A program made the translations under genes and the position numbers. A stretch of 29,661 bases of DNA from CAYPTY01 sp965659005. GTDB taxonomy: Bacteria > Bacteroidota > Rhodothermia > Balneolales > Balneolaceae. The notes below the pieces were generated by a model that was not told the DNA's origin, ran no database searches, and was given only the letters and a program-made list of their open reading frames with translations. The stretch spans positions 1 through 29,661 of the forward strand of contig CBFHVG010000021.1 of NCBI GenBank assembly GCA_965659005.1, in the 5' to 3' direction. Positions 7,472-14,621 of this stretch are shown in pieces (the first letter of the stretch is position 1; every line of letters starts with the position of its first letter).

Positions 7472-8650
7472 CTAATTAAAAACGATTGAGGCCATCACAG
7501 CCATACCCATTTTAAAACACTCTTCATCCACATTATACTTAGGATGATGCCAAACATATTTTGAGTCAGCATTATCAGATCCACTCCCCAGGAAGAAAAA
7601 TGCGCCAGGAAAATGTTCCTGATAAAATGCAAAATCCTCTCCTGCCATAATCGGCTTACTCATCTCGATAACTGATGCCGCACCAAAAATATCTTGAGCA
7701 GTTGAAATGATCTGTTGTGTTTCATGTCCGGTATTAATTACGGCCGGATAGCCATAATTAAAATTAAAGGTATAAGTAGCGCCTACAGATTCGGTGATAC
7801 CTTTAAGGATTTCTTCCATTTTGCATTTTATCAGATCAGCCGTTTCGGAAGAAAAAGTTCTCACAGTACCAATCATAGATACTTTTTCAGGTATAATATT
7901 ATGAGCTGTACCTCCTTCAACCTTACCGATCGTAACCACTGCTTTTTCAGTTGGGTCAACATAGCGACTCACCAATGTCTGTGCTGCAGTAATAAATTGA
8001 GCAGATAAAACTATAGGATCTATGGCTTGATGTGGTTTTGCTGCATGACCGCCTTTCCCTATGATTTCAACTTCAAATTCATCAGGACGAGCCATTAATT
8101 CACCTTCTTTAATTGCCAGAGTTCCAGGCTCCTGTTCCGGAGATGTATGAAGCCCATAGATTTGTTGCACACCCTGAGCCTGGAGATAGCCTGTTTCAAT
8201 TAACAGACGGCCACCACCTGGTAGCTTTTCTTCGCCCGGTTGAAATACCAGTAAAACTGTGCCTTCTATTTCATCTTTTAGATCAGTTAAGATCTTAGCA
8301 ACACCCAGTAAATTTGCAGTATGGGCATCATGACCACAACAATGAGCAGCTCCTTCATTTTTTGAAATGAAATCCTGTTTGTGATCACCAACTTCTTCCA
8401 TTGGAAGTGCATCAATATCTGCCCTCAGAGCTAAAACCCTGTTTCCTCCCTTTCCACCAACTATTCGACCTACACAACCTGTTTCCAATGGTGAATCATA
8501 GGGTATTCCAAGCTCATCAAGTTTCGATTTAATATAGGCTGTTGTCTCAAACTCTTTATAGCTTACTTCCGGATGCTGATGTAAATATCTTCTTATGTTT
8601 ACCACATCATCGAAGTACTTTTCAGTAAGTTTTTGGATCTTTTCTTTCAT
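7472..8650 (-). CDS. M20D-family amidohydrolase (N-acyl-amino-acid/hippurate hydrolase-like)
   Basis: A 392-residue zinc or manganese amidohydrolase that cleaves N-acyl groups from amino acids, as in hippurate hydrolase, IAA-conjugate hydrolase and N-acyl-L-amino-acid amidohydrolase. The N-terminus has the family opening RRYLHQHPEVSYKEFETT and ALRADIDALPMEE. Metal-site residues visible are AAHCCGHDAH (Cys105, His107), PGEEKLPGG (Glu140/141), YGLHTSPEQ (His168) and a C-terminal histidine in WHHPKYN. The dimerisation lid domain (EVEIIGKGGHAAKPHQAIDP) is intact. No signal peptide is seen, so it is cytoplasmic. It is the first gene of a pair with the FAD oxidoreductase and diverges from the DUF4097-like gene across a 102-base gap. 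The exact acyl-amino-acid substrate is not determinable from sequence. Confidence 0.92.
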   Translation of the reverse strand: MKEKIQKLTEKYFDDVVNIRRYLHQHPEVSYKEFETTAYIKSKLDELGIPYDSPLETGCVGRIVGGKGGNRVLALRADIDALPMEEVGDHKQDFISKNEGAAHCCGHDAHTANLLGVAKILTDLKDEIEGTVLLVFQPGEEKLPGGGRLLIETGYLQAQGVQQIYGLHTSPEQEPGTLAIKEGELMARPDEFEVEIIGKGGHAAKPHQAIDPIVLSAQFITAAQTLVSRYVDPTEKAVVTIGKVEGGTAHNIIPEKVSMIGTVRTFSSETADLIKCKMEEILKGITESVGATYTFNFNYGYPAVINTGHETQQIISTAQDIFGAASVIEMSKPIMAGEDFAFYQEHFPGAFFFLGSGSDNADSKYVWHHPKYNVDEECFKMGMAVMASIVFN

Positions 8651-8752
8651 TGTTATTTTTGGCTTTGTGGAGTTGGCAGAATATATGGTTTAAATCTGAA
8701 ACTTTGCTTCATACACATCGTACCTGTCAGGCAGTCTAAAAAAGAATTCTAT

Positions 8753-10060
8753 ATGAAAAAAATATCCTGGGAAATCGTACTGGCTGGCCTGCTGTTTATT
8801 GGAACAGCAGCTTATCTCATTGTACAAAAAGTCGAGAGTAATAATGAATATGAGATCGCTGTAGCCACGGAAAATGATTTCAATACTCAATACGACTACG
8901 ATAAAGATATTCAGAGCACCATCGTAATCAATCTAGAACAGTTAGAAGAACTGGAAGGACTTGAACAACTTAAGGATTTGGAGAACCTGGAACAGCTACG
9001 AAAATTGGAGAAGCTGGAAAAACTAGATAAGCTGGGTAAATTAAAAGAGTTGATCGTTCATGAAGTTGTTACTGAAACTGGTAAAGGCCTTTCAGAAGCT
9101 TTAGAAGAAATTGAATCTGAACTAGCCAAAGAAAATATTTCTATTTCATTCTCAAATGAGAACATCATTATAAGCAGCAACTATGATGAAATTACTGAAG
9201 GTGAGTGGGCGAATGTTTCCACTGGTGTGTATGCATATACTAAGAAATTTGATATATCGAATATCGATGACTCAGAAATAATTATGTCCTTTGGTCACAT
9301 CACTGTGCTCGGAACCGATAGCAATGAAGGGTCATTAACTCTGAAAGCATCAGGGAATATAAATTCCATGGAAGACTTGCAAAATGAACTAATGATCAAT
9401 TCTGATATCTCAGAAGAGAAGTTAAAGTTCATTATCCAACCACAAATAGAAGGTGACTACAATAAAGCCATTCAGCTGGAAGCCACTCTTATGATACCAA
9501 GTAAGGGTAATCATAAAACAATTACCGAGGGTGGTCATATTCAGGTTGAGAACATCGGAGGCGATCAAGAAATCACAACCAAGGGCGGACATATAGATCT
9601 TAGTAATCTTTCCGGAACCGTTAACGCCACCACTGACGGTGGGCACATTACTGGCCAAACTATTAATGCTGACCTGAAATTTGTTACCTCTGGCGGACAT
9701 CTCGAATTATTAAATGGTAAAGGTAAAGCTGTTTTACTAACGAATGGTGGACATATAACCGCCAAAAATTATGACGGTGAGGTAACAGCTAAAACCTCAG
9801 GGGGAAATATAGATTTAAAACTGGCTTCGTTCAGCGCTCCAATCATTGCTCATACTTCAGCAGGGAACATTAATCTTTATTCTCCAACTTCCATTAATGC
9901 TGATTTAAAAGCTATTGGTACTAAGACCTATATCGAAAAGTATTTCGATATTACTGGCGACGTGAAAAAAGATACTATCAAAGGAAAGCTTGGTAAAGGA
10001 GGATACATGGTTGAGTTGATTAGCAGCCATGGTAACGTGTACATTAAGAGGAATGAGTAA
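8753..10060 (+). CDS. Membrane-anchored DUF4097-type beta-repeat protein with Leu-triplet helix
   Basis: Function unknown. Start set at the ATG at 8753 (MKKISWEIVLAG), giving 435 residues. An upstream frame extension to 8633 would overlap the divergent amidohydrolase and lacks a sensible N-terminus. Residues about 7-27 form one hydrophobic anchor, and most of the chain is then expected outside the cytoplasm. Residues 61-100 are thirteen consecutive Lxx triplets plus a final Leu, shifting from acidic to basic. Residues about 120-255 are a mixed beta region. Residues 260-369 form regular GGHI-type repeats of 18 residues that resemble the DUF4097 'putative adhesin' beta-solenoid. The end (GGYMVELISSHGNVYIKR) closes the solenoid. 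The stop overlaps the start of the mnmD-like gene by eight bases. DUF4097 proteins are often linked to envelope or anti-sigma functions, but nothing here fixes a role. Confidence 0.75.
   Translation: MKKISWEIVLAGLLFIGTAAYLIVQKVESNNEYEIAVATENDFNTQYDYDKDIQSTIVINLEQLEELEGLEQLKDLENLEQLRKLEKLEKLDKLGKLKELIVHEVVTETGKGLSEALEEIESELAKENISISFSNENIIISSNYDEITEGEWANVSTGVYAYTKKFDISNIDDSEIIMSFGHITVLGTDSNEGSLTLKASGNINSMEDLQNELMINSDISEEKLKFIIQPQIEGDYNKAIQLEATLMIPSKGNHKTITEGGHIQVENIGGDQEITTKGGHIDLSNLSGTVNATTDGGHITGQTINADLKFVTSGGHLELLNGKGKAVLLTNGGHITAKNYDGEVTAKTSGGNIDLKLASFSAPIIAHTSAGNINLYSPTSINADLKAIGTKTYIEKYFDITGDVKKDTIKGKLGKGGYMVELISSHGNVYIKRNE
8933..9052 (+). repeat. Thirteen tandem Leu-x-x codon triplets
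   Basis: A nine-base-periodic stretch encodes 13 consecutive Leu-x-x units plus a last Leu (residues 61-100 of the DUF4097-like protein). The first half is acidic (LEQLEELEGLEQ) and the second half basic (LRKLEKLEKLDKLGKLKEL). Leucine codons vary (cta, tta, ctg, ctt, ttg), so this is selected at the protein level rather than recent DNA slippage. Confidence 0.9.
9530..9859 (+). repeat. GGHI beta-solenoid repeats, 54-base period
   Basis: Five units of exactly 18 residues begin GGHI, GGHI, GGHI, GGHL and GGHI at residues 260, 278, 296, 314 and 332. A sixth 20-residue unit begins GGNI at 350. Other positions vary freely, which fits stacked beta-solenoid rungs with the glycine turn and histidine kept in register. 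DNA identity between units is low, so they are old repeats. Confidence 0.9.
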
Positions 10061-10829
10061 AACGCCTGAAAATTCTGTTACAAGTCATATAACCAAAGAC
10101 GGTTCCCACACTCTCTTCTCTTCAAAGTTCGATCAGTACTATCACAATCCTAATGGTGCTGTATCTGAAAGCGTTCATGTTTTTTTTGAGCAATCGAACT
10201 TAGTCACTTCTCTAAAACAAAATAAACCAATTCAGATACTCGAAGTCGGATTTGGTACCGGATTAAACCTGATTCTCCTTCTCAATTTCATAGATCAGTT
10301 TAACTATACAGGACAGATACGCTATGAATCCATTGAAGCCTATCCAATAGATCCTGATGAAGCCGGAAAGCTTGATTTCGGCTCTCAAATATCAAAAGCC
10401 CTTTACCAACCATTACTGATAGAGATATTCCAGAAAATATCCGAGAATAAGCCAATTGATCCAATTCATGGAATTGATGTAAAGATCCATAACGATCTTT
10501 TCAAACAAGTATCTCTGGATGAAGGTCAGTTTAACTTTGTATTCTTTGATGCTTTTTCACCAGAAGCCAATCCGGAATTATGGACAGCTGAGGTTTTTGA
10601 AAAAGTATTCGAAGCATCTTCTGAGGATGTTGTACTTACAAGCTATTGTGCTGCAAGTTCAGCAAGAGCTGCTATGGCTAAAGCCGGCTTCTATCTGGCT
10701 CGAACAAGAGGCGCTCTTGGGAAACGGGAGATGACTATAGCCGCCAAGATGGAAACCAAACTCAGCGGCTTTAAGCGAATAAATGAACAGCGTTTAATAA
10801 ATCGTTGGGATGCCGGCGAATTCGGTTAA
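10053..10829 (+). CDS. mnmD: MnmD-like tRNA 5-methylaminomethyl-2-thiouridine methyltransferase
   Basis: A stand-alone equivalent of the N-terminal methyltransferase domain of MnmC. It would transfer a methyl group from SAM to nm5(s2)U at tRNA position 34, completing mnm5s2U. The start at 10053 (MSKTPENS) is preferred because AAGAGG lies just upstream (10046-10051); an ATG at 10029 would add eight residues deeper into the preceding gene. The product has 258 residues. Motifs are SHTLFSSKFDQYYHNPNGAVSES at the N-terminus, SAM motif I ILEVGFGTGLN near residue 66, and the DUF752/MnmD hallmark FFDAFSPEANPELW near 170, followed by LTSYCAASSARAAM. No FAD oxidase domain follows, so the nm5U-forming oxidase of MnmC is absent here. 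The first eight bases overlap the DUF4097-like gene, an odd pairing of envelope and tRNA-modification genes. Confidence 0.87.
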   Translation: MSKTPENSVTSHITKDGSHTLFSSKFDQYYHNPNGAVSESVHVFFEQSNLVTSLKQNKPIQILEVGFGTGLNLILLLNFIDQFNYTGQIRYESIEAYPIDPDEAGKLDFGSQISKALYQPLLIEIFQKISENKPIDPIHGIDVKIHNDLFKQVSLDEGQFNFVFFDAFSPEANPELWTAEVFEKVFEASSEDVVLTSYCAASSARAAMAKAGFYLARTRGALGKREMTIAAKMETKLSGFKRINEQRLINRWDAGEFG

Positions 10830-12419
10830 TCAGTTTAGTCGAATATACTGTACGTGCTTGATGCCATTCAGATTCTTAATCACATCCAGTTCAGCTTCTG
10901 ACATTTGCTTATCGATCTGAACAGATGTAATCGCATTAGACCCTTTATCAGTTCTGCCCAATGCAAGAGCGCCAATATTGATTCCCTGTTCAGCTAAAGC
11001 ACCACTTACCGAAGCTAGCATACCCGGTTTATCTTCATTCTGATACATGATGATATCACCTTCAAGGCGAAGCTCAATACCATAGCTATCAATTTCAACA
11101 ATACGATAATCGCCATCACCAAAAACTGCTGCTGAGATCGACTTATATAAAGAACCTTCTGGAAGTTTGATTGTGATTAGATCGGAATAGGTTTTTGTCT
11201 TTGTAGATGTAGTCTCTTTGATATCAAATCCACGCTGCTCTGCATAAACACGAGCATTGATCAGGTTCACATTCTCAGCTACATACTCAGATAACATCCC
11301 TTTTAATATGGCATCAGTAAGGACATCAGCATATTTAGAGCTGTCACCAAGATATTCAAATTCATACGAATTAGAATTCTCTGGGGCTATCTGAACAGCC
11401 AGACTACCCAACTTCTCGGCGAGCTGTAGATAGGGTTGTACTTCCTGATTTGTAGTAAGTGCAATAGATTTAGAATTCAAGCTCCCTTTGTAGCCCTTTC
11501 CTTCTAAGGCATCTGCAATTTGTTCTGCAATTTGCTCAGCTACCTTTTCCTGTGCTTCTTCCGTTGACGCTCCAAGGTGTGGTGTACAAATGACGCCAGG
11601 ATGCTCAAGAATTTTGTACAATTCTTCTGTTGGAGGTTCATTCGTATAAACATCTAAAGCAACACCAGCTAATACCCCATCTTCCAATAATTGTGGTAAA
11701 TCGGCTTCTTCAAAAATCCCACCTCTGGCACAATTTACAAGCCTCATTCCTTTTTTGATCTTTTCAGCGGTTTTGAGAGAGATCAGACCTTTAGTTTTTT
11801 CGGTAAGTGGTGTATGAACTGTCAGGAAATCTGATTGAGCCAGTAACTCATCTAGTTCAACTAATTCAACGCCTAATTCCTGAGCATGTTCATGAGTTGC
11901 AAATGGATCATAAGCGAGAATATTCATTTCAAAAGCATGCATACGTTGAGCTACTTCGGAACCTATTTTTCCAAGGCCAATAATACCCAGCGTCTTATCA
12001 TGGATTTCAGTACCCATATACTTTTTTCGATCCCAACCTCCACCTTTTACTGTACTTACAGCTGTTGGAATATTTCTTGCCATGGCTAAGATCATACCAC
12101 AGGTATGTTCTGCTGTGGATATTGTATTCCCATCAGGCGTATTCATCACAATGATACCTTTGGAAGTAGACGCATTGATATTGATATTATCAACACCTAC
12201 TCCTGCCCTTCCAATCACTTTCAACTTCTCGACGTTTTTCAGGATGTCTGGAGTTACTTTTGTCGCTGAACGCACAACCATTGCGTCGTAATTATTCAGA
12301 CAAGCGACTAATTCCTCATCGCTTAATTTTCCAGGCTGATCAGCCTCAATACCTCTTTTTTCAAATACCTGAGCACATTTTTGATCAACGCTGTCAAGTA
12401 GTAGTACTTTAAATCCCAT
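10830..12419 (-). CDS. serA: D-3-phosphoglycerate dehydrogenase (type 1, with ACT domain)
   Basis: Oxidises 3-phosphoglycerate to 3-phosphohydroxypyruvate with NAD+, the first step of serine synthesis. Start chosen at the ATG 12419 (MGFKVLLLDSVDQ), giving 529 residues, the normal size for the long PGDH type. A TTG at 12443 would add eight residues and overlap engB by eight bases, so it remains possible. The substrate-binding domain contains VVRSATKVTP. The NAD domain contains LGIIGLGKIGSEVA, then VNCARGGIFEEADL with the substrate Arg, a downstream acidic residue and CTPHLGAST with the catalytic His. The intervening ASB-like domain covers roughly residues 320-450. The C-terminal ACT domain (EDKPGMLASVSGALAEQGIN) is the usual site for serine feedback. 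It is the last gene of purF-engB-serA and converges with mnmD, the stop codons abutting. Confidence 0.97.
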   Translation of the reverse strand: MGFKVLLLDSVDQKCAQVFEKRGIEADQPGKLSDEELVACLNNYDAMVVRSATKVTPDILKNVEKLKVIGRAGVGVDNININASTSKGIIVMNTPDGNTISTAEHTCGMILAMARNIPTAVSTVKGGGWDRKKYMGTEIHDKTLGIIGLGKIGSEVAQRMHAFEMNILAYDPFATHEHAQELGVELVELDELLAQSDFLTVHTPLTEKTKGLISLKTAEKIKKGMRLVNCARGGIFEEADLPQLLEDGVLAGVALDVYTNEPPTEELYKILEHPGVICTPHLGASTEEAQEKVAEQIAEQIADALEGKGYKGSLNSKSIALTTNQEVQPYLQLAEKLGSLAVQIAPENSNSYEFEYLGDSSKYADVLTDAILKGMLSEYVAENVNLINARVYAEQRGFDIKETTSTKTKTYSDLITIKLPEGSLYKSISAAVFGDGDYRIVEIDSYGIELRLEGDIIMYQNEDKPGMLASVSGALAEQGINIGALALGRTDKGSNAITSVQIDKQMSEAELDVIKNLNGIKHVQYIRLN

Positions 12420-12435
12420 CTTCAGATTGCTATTT

Positions 12436-13020
12436 TTAGACAAATTCAGTTATTAGTTCTTGTACATCCTCTACACCCTCTTTGCTGTCTGCTGAGGCAT
12501 AAAGGATCGGTACTTCAATATTCATTTCAGCCAAAATTTTACGGACTTTTGCTTTGGCCTGTTCTCTTTTGTTTTTCGAAATTTTATCAGATTTCGACAA
12601 AACGACACTGAATGGAAGTTGATTCATTCCCATCCATAAAAAGAATTCTTTATCGAGTCCGGTTGGTTCATGTCGGATATCAACAACCTGCATTATTATT
12701 GACAGAGTATCTCTGTTAAGTAAATACTCTCTGATATTGTTACCCCATCGATCTCGCTCTTTTTTCGGAACACGAGCAAAACCATAACCTGGTAAATCAA
12801 CGAAATAGCAATAATCACCAACCTGGTAGTAATTCATTTGCTGGGTTTTACCTGGCACGTTGGAGGTTCTGGCCAGATTTTTTCTATTCAGCAGGGCATT
12901 TATCAAAGAAGACTTCCCAACATTTGATCTACCTGCAAAGCATATTTCTGGTAGAGTAGGTTTGGGACAAACTTCAATTGTGGGAGCACTGGTTATAAAT
13001 TCGGTAGTCGAATTGAACAT
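12436..13020 (-). CDS. engB: Ribosome-biogenesis GTP-binding protein EngB/YsxC
   Basis: A 194-residue essential-type GTPase that binds the large ribosomal subunit during late assembly. GTPase motifs are intact: G1 GRSNVGKSS at about residues 30-38, the SNVPGKTQ switch I threonine region, G3 DLPGYG at about 75, G4 LSKSDK at about 141 (SKSD in place of the more usual TKxD), and G5 YASADSKEG. The TrmE-Era-EngA family spacing and total length are normal. Its ATG overlaps the purF stop by one base (TAATG), and serA follows after 15 bases, so the three genes probably form one transcript under the promoter upstream of purF. Confidence 0.97.
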   Translation of the reverse strand: MFNSTTEFITSAPTIEVCPKPTLPEICFAGRSNVGKSSLINALLNRKNLARTSNVPGKTQQMNYYQVGDYCYFVDLPGYGFARVPKKERDRWGNNIREYLLNRDTLSIIMQVVDIRHEPTGLDKEFFLWMGMNQLPFSVVLSKSDKISKNKREQAKAKVRKILAEMNIEVPILYASADSKEGVEDVQELITEFV

Positions 13021-14522
13021 TATACCAGTTCGTTCTCCTCCTTTTTAACACCAAGATTAACCGGAACAGGATACTTGCCTGTGAAGCAAGCTGTGCAGTA
13101 ATCATTTTCCTTCTTGTTCGCCCTCTTAACTGCAGAAACAAGTCCTTGAGGTGATAGATAATTCAAGCTATCCACGCCTATAGACTTTGCTATCTTCTTG
13201 ACATCCCTGCTATACTTATTTGCTATAAGCTCGTCCGGGCTAGGGAAATCCATACCATAGTAACATGGATCCGTGATTTGAGGAGAACTAACCAGGAAGT
13301 GAATTTCTTTTGGATTACATGACTTAATCATTTCAACCAAGTGCATAGAGGTTGTACCTCTAACAATGGAATCATCTACAATAATCACTGATCTTCCTTC
13401 AATCACACCACGAACAGGATTGAATTTGGTTCTTACTTTTTGCTCGCGTGATTTTTGTCCTGGTGATATAAAAGTTCGACCAACGTAGTGATTTCGAATA
13501 AGTCCGATATCATACTTACAATCGATTCCCAGCTTTTGATTCTCCCGAGCATAGCCAATGGCAGCTGTATTACTTGAATCCGGAACAGAAAAAACCACAG
13601 GTAACAAATCCGGATCAGGTTTTTTAATAACCTTATCTATTGGAAATTCAGTAGCGAGTTGTTTTCCAAGAGCCCTACGAACTTTATCAACCATTTCACC
13701 AAATACCATGCTATCAGGTCGAGAAAAATAAACATACTCGAAAATGCACTGGGAGGTTCCTGTTCCTTTTTTTGGAGGAATTTTAATTGATTTCACTTTA
13801 CCTCGCTGGTCAGCTTCGTGATCGATCACAATTACTTCACCAGGTTCAATATCTCTGATATATTCGGCACCGTTTATATCAAAAGCACAACTCTCACTTG
13901 CCAGACAAAAAGCTCCGTCTTTCTTACCAAGACAAAGTGGGCGGAACCCATTAGGATCTCGAACTCCAATGAGTTTGTCGTCTGTCAAAATCACCAAACA
14001 ATATGCACCTTCAATTTCATTTAGTGCATCCATGATCTGATCTAATTGATCTTCCTTTTGAGAGTGAGAAATCAGATGAAGAATCAATTCGGTATCTGAG
14101 GTACTCTGGAATAAAACACCCTGTTCAGTAAATTTATCTCTAATCTGTCGGGCATTCGAAAGATTCCCATTATGCGCAATGGCAACATTCCCATTTTTAT
14201 AATGAACTCGAAAAGGCTGAATGTTTGCAGGATTCTTTGAAGATCCTGAAGTGGAATATCTGTTATGGCCAATTGCTGAACGCCCTTTTAATCTCTTATT
14301 AATGATCTTAGGGTTATCAAAAACACTCAGAACTAAGCCGAAACCCTTGTGGGTTGGCATTATTGAGCGCTTCTTTTTTTCATCATAATAGGTGGTAACG
14401 ATCCCTGCTGATTCCTGACCCCTATGCTGAAGTGCGTGCAGACCGTAGTAGGTTAGTAGTGCTGATTCCGGATGATTATAAACACCAAATATACCGCAAT
14501 ACTCGCGTGGTTTATCGGACAT
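13020..14522 (-). CDS. purF: Amidophosphoribosyltransferase (Fe-S type)
   Basis: Catalyses the first committed step of purine synthesis: glutamine plus PRPP giving 5-phosphoribosylamine. The 500-residue product begins MSDKPREYCGIFGV. Removal of an eight-residue propeptide would expose Cys9 as the Ntn glutaminase nucleophile. The glutaminase domain contains HRGQESAGI, IGHNRYSTSG and AIAHNGNLSN. The phosphoribosyltransferase domain has the PRPP loop VIIVDDSIVRGTTS near residues 379-392. Cys259, Cys420, Cys476 and Cys479 (DYCTACFTG) fall where the B. subtilis-type enzyme binds a [4Fe-4S] cluster, so an iron-sulfur, oxygen-labile form is expected. It is first in purF-engB-serA. The 55 bases upstream of the ATG and downstream of the giant-gene terminator should contain its promoter. 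TTTG at 14573-14576 and TACTAATT near 14545-14552 (minus strand, 20-base spacer) are a weak Bacteroidota-like candidate. Confidence 0.97.
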   Translation of the reverse strand: MSDKPREYCGIFGVYNHPESALLTYYGLHALQHRGQESAGIVTTYYDEKKKRSIMPTHKGFGLVLSVFDNPKIINKRLKGRSAIGHNRYSTSGSSKNPANIQPFRVHYKNGNVAIAHNGNLSNARQIRDKFTEQGVLFQSTSDTELILHLISHSQKEDQLDQIMDALNEIEGAYCLVILTDDKLIGVRDPNGFRPLCLGKKDGAFCLASESCAFDINGAEYIRDIEPGEVIVIDHEADQRGKVKSIKIPPKKGTGTSQCIFEYVYFSRPDSMVFGEMVDKVRRALGKQLATEFPIDKVIKKPDPDLLPVVFSVPDSSNTAAIGYARENQKLGIDCKYDIGLIRNHYVGRTFISPGQKSREQKVRTKFNPVRGVIEGRSVIIVDDSIVRGTTSMHLVEMIKSCNPKEIHFLVSSPQITDPCYYGMDFPSPDELIANKYSRDVKKIAKSIGVDSLNYLSPQGLVSAVKRANKKENDYCTACFTGKYPVPVNLGVKKEENELV

Positions 14523-14567
14523 ATTGTTATTTGAGCACGATTTGAATTAGTACGAACACTAAGATAA

Positions 14568-14614
14568 GAAAACAAATTACTAAGTGGGAGTTCCTAAACG
14601 TACCCACCTAGTAA
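14568..14614 (-). terminator. Intrinsic terminator of the giant surface-protein operon
   Basis: Read on the minus strand, eight bases after the stop at 14622, a 12-base-pair stem forms between 14614-14603 and 14588-14577. It contains one G-U pair and three consecutive G-C pairs at its top, with a 14-base loop. It is followed by a U-rich run (TTTGTTTTC, 14576-14568). This is the expected form of a Rho-independent terminator and isolates purF from the operon above. Confidence 0.82.
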
Positions 14615-14621
14615 ATAAATT

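Noticed and set aside
8664..8691. TTTG and TATGGTTT as a Bacteroidota-type promoter for the DUF4097-like gene
   Set aside because: The 16-base spacer is shorter than usual and the -7 element matches poorly.
8633..8752. N-terminal extension of the DUF4097-like gene
   Set aside because: It overlaps the start of the divergent amidohydrolase, and the ATG at 8753 gives a proper membrane anchor directly.
12420..12443. TTG start of serA overlapping engB
   Set aside because: Possible, but the ATG at 12419 gives the standard PGDH N-terminus; the TTG adds eight polar residues without support.
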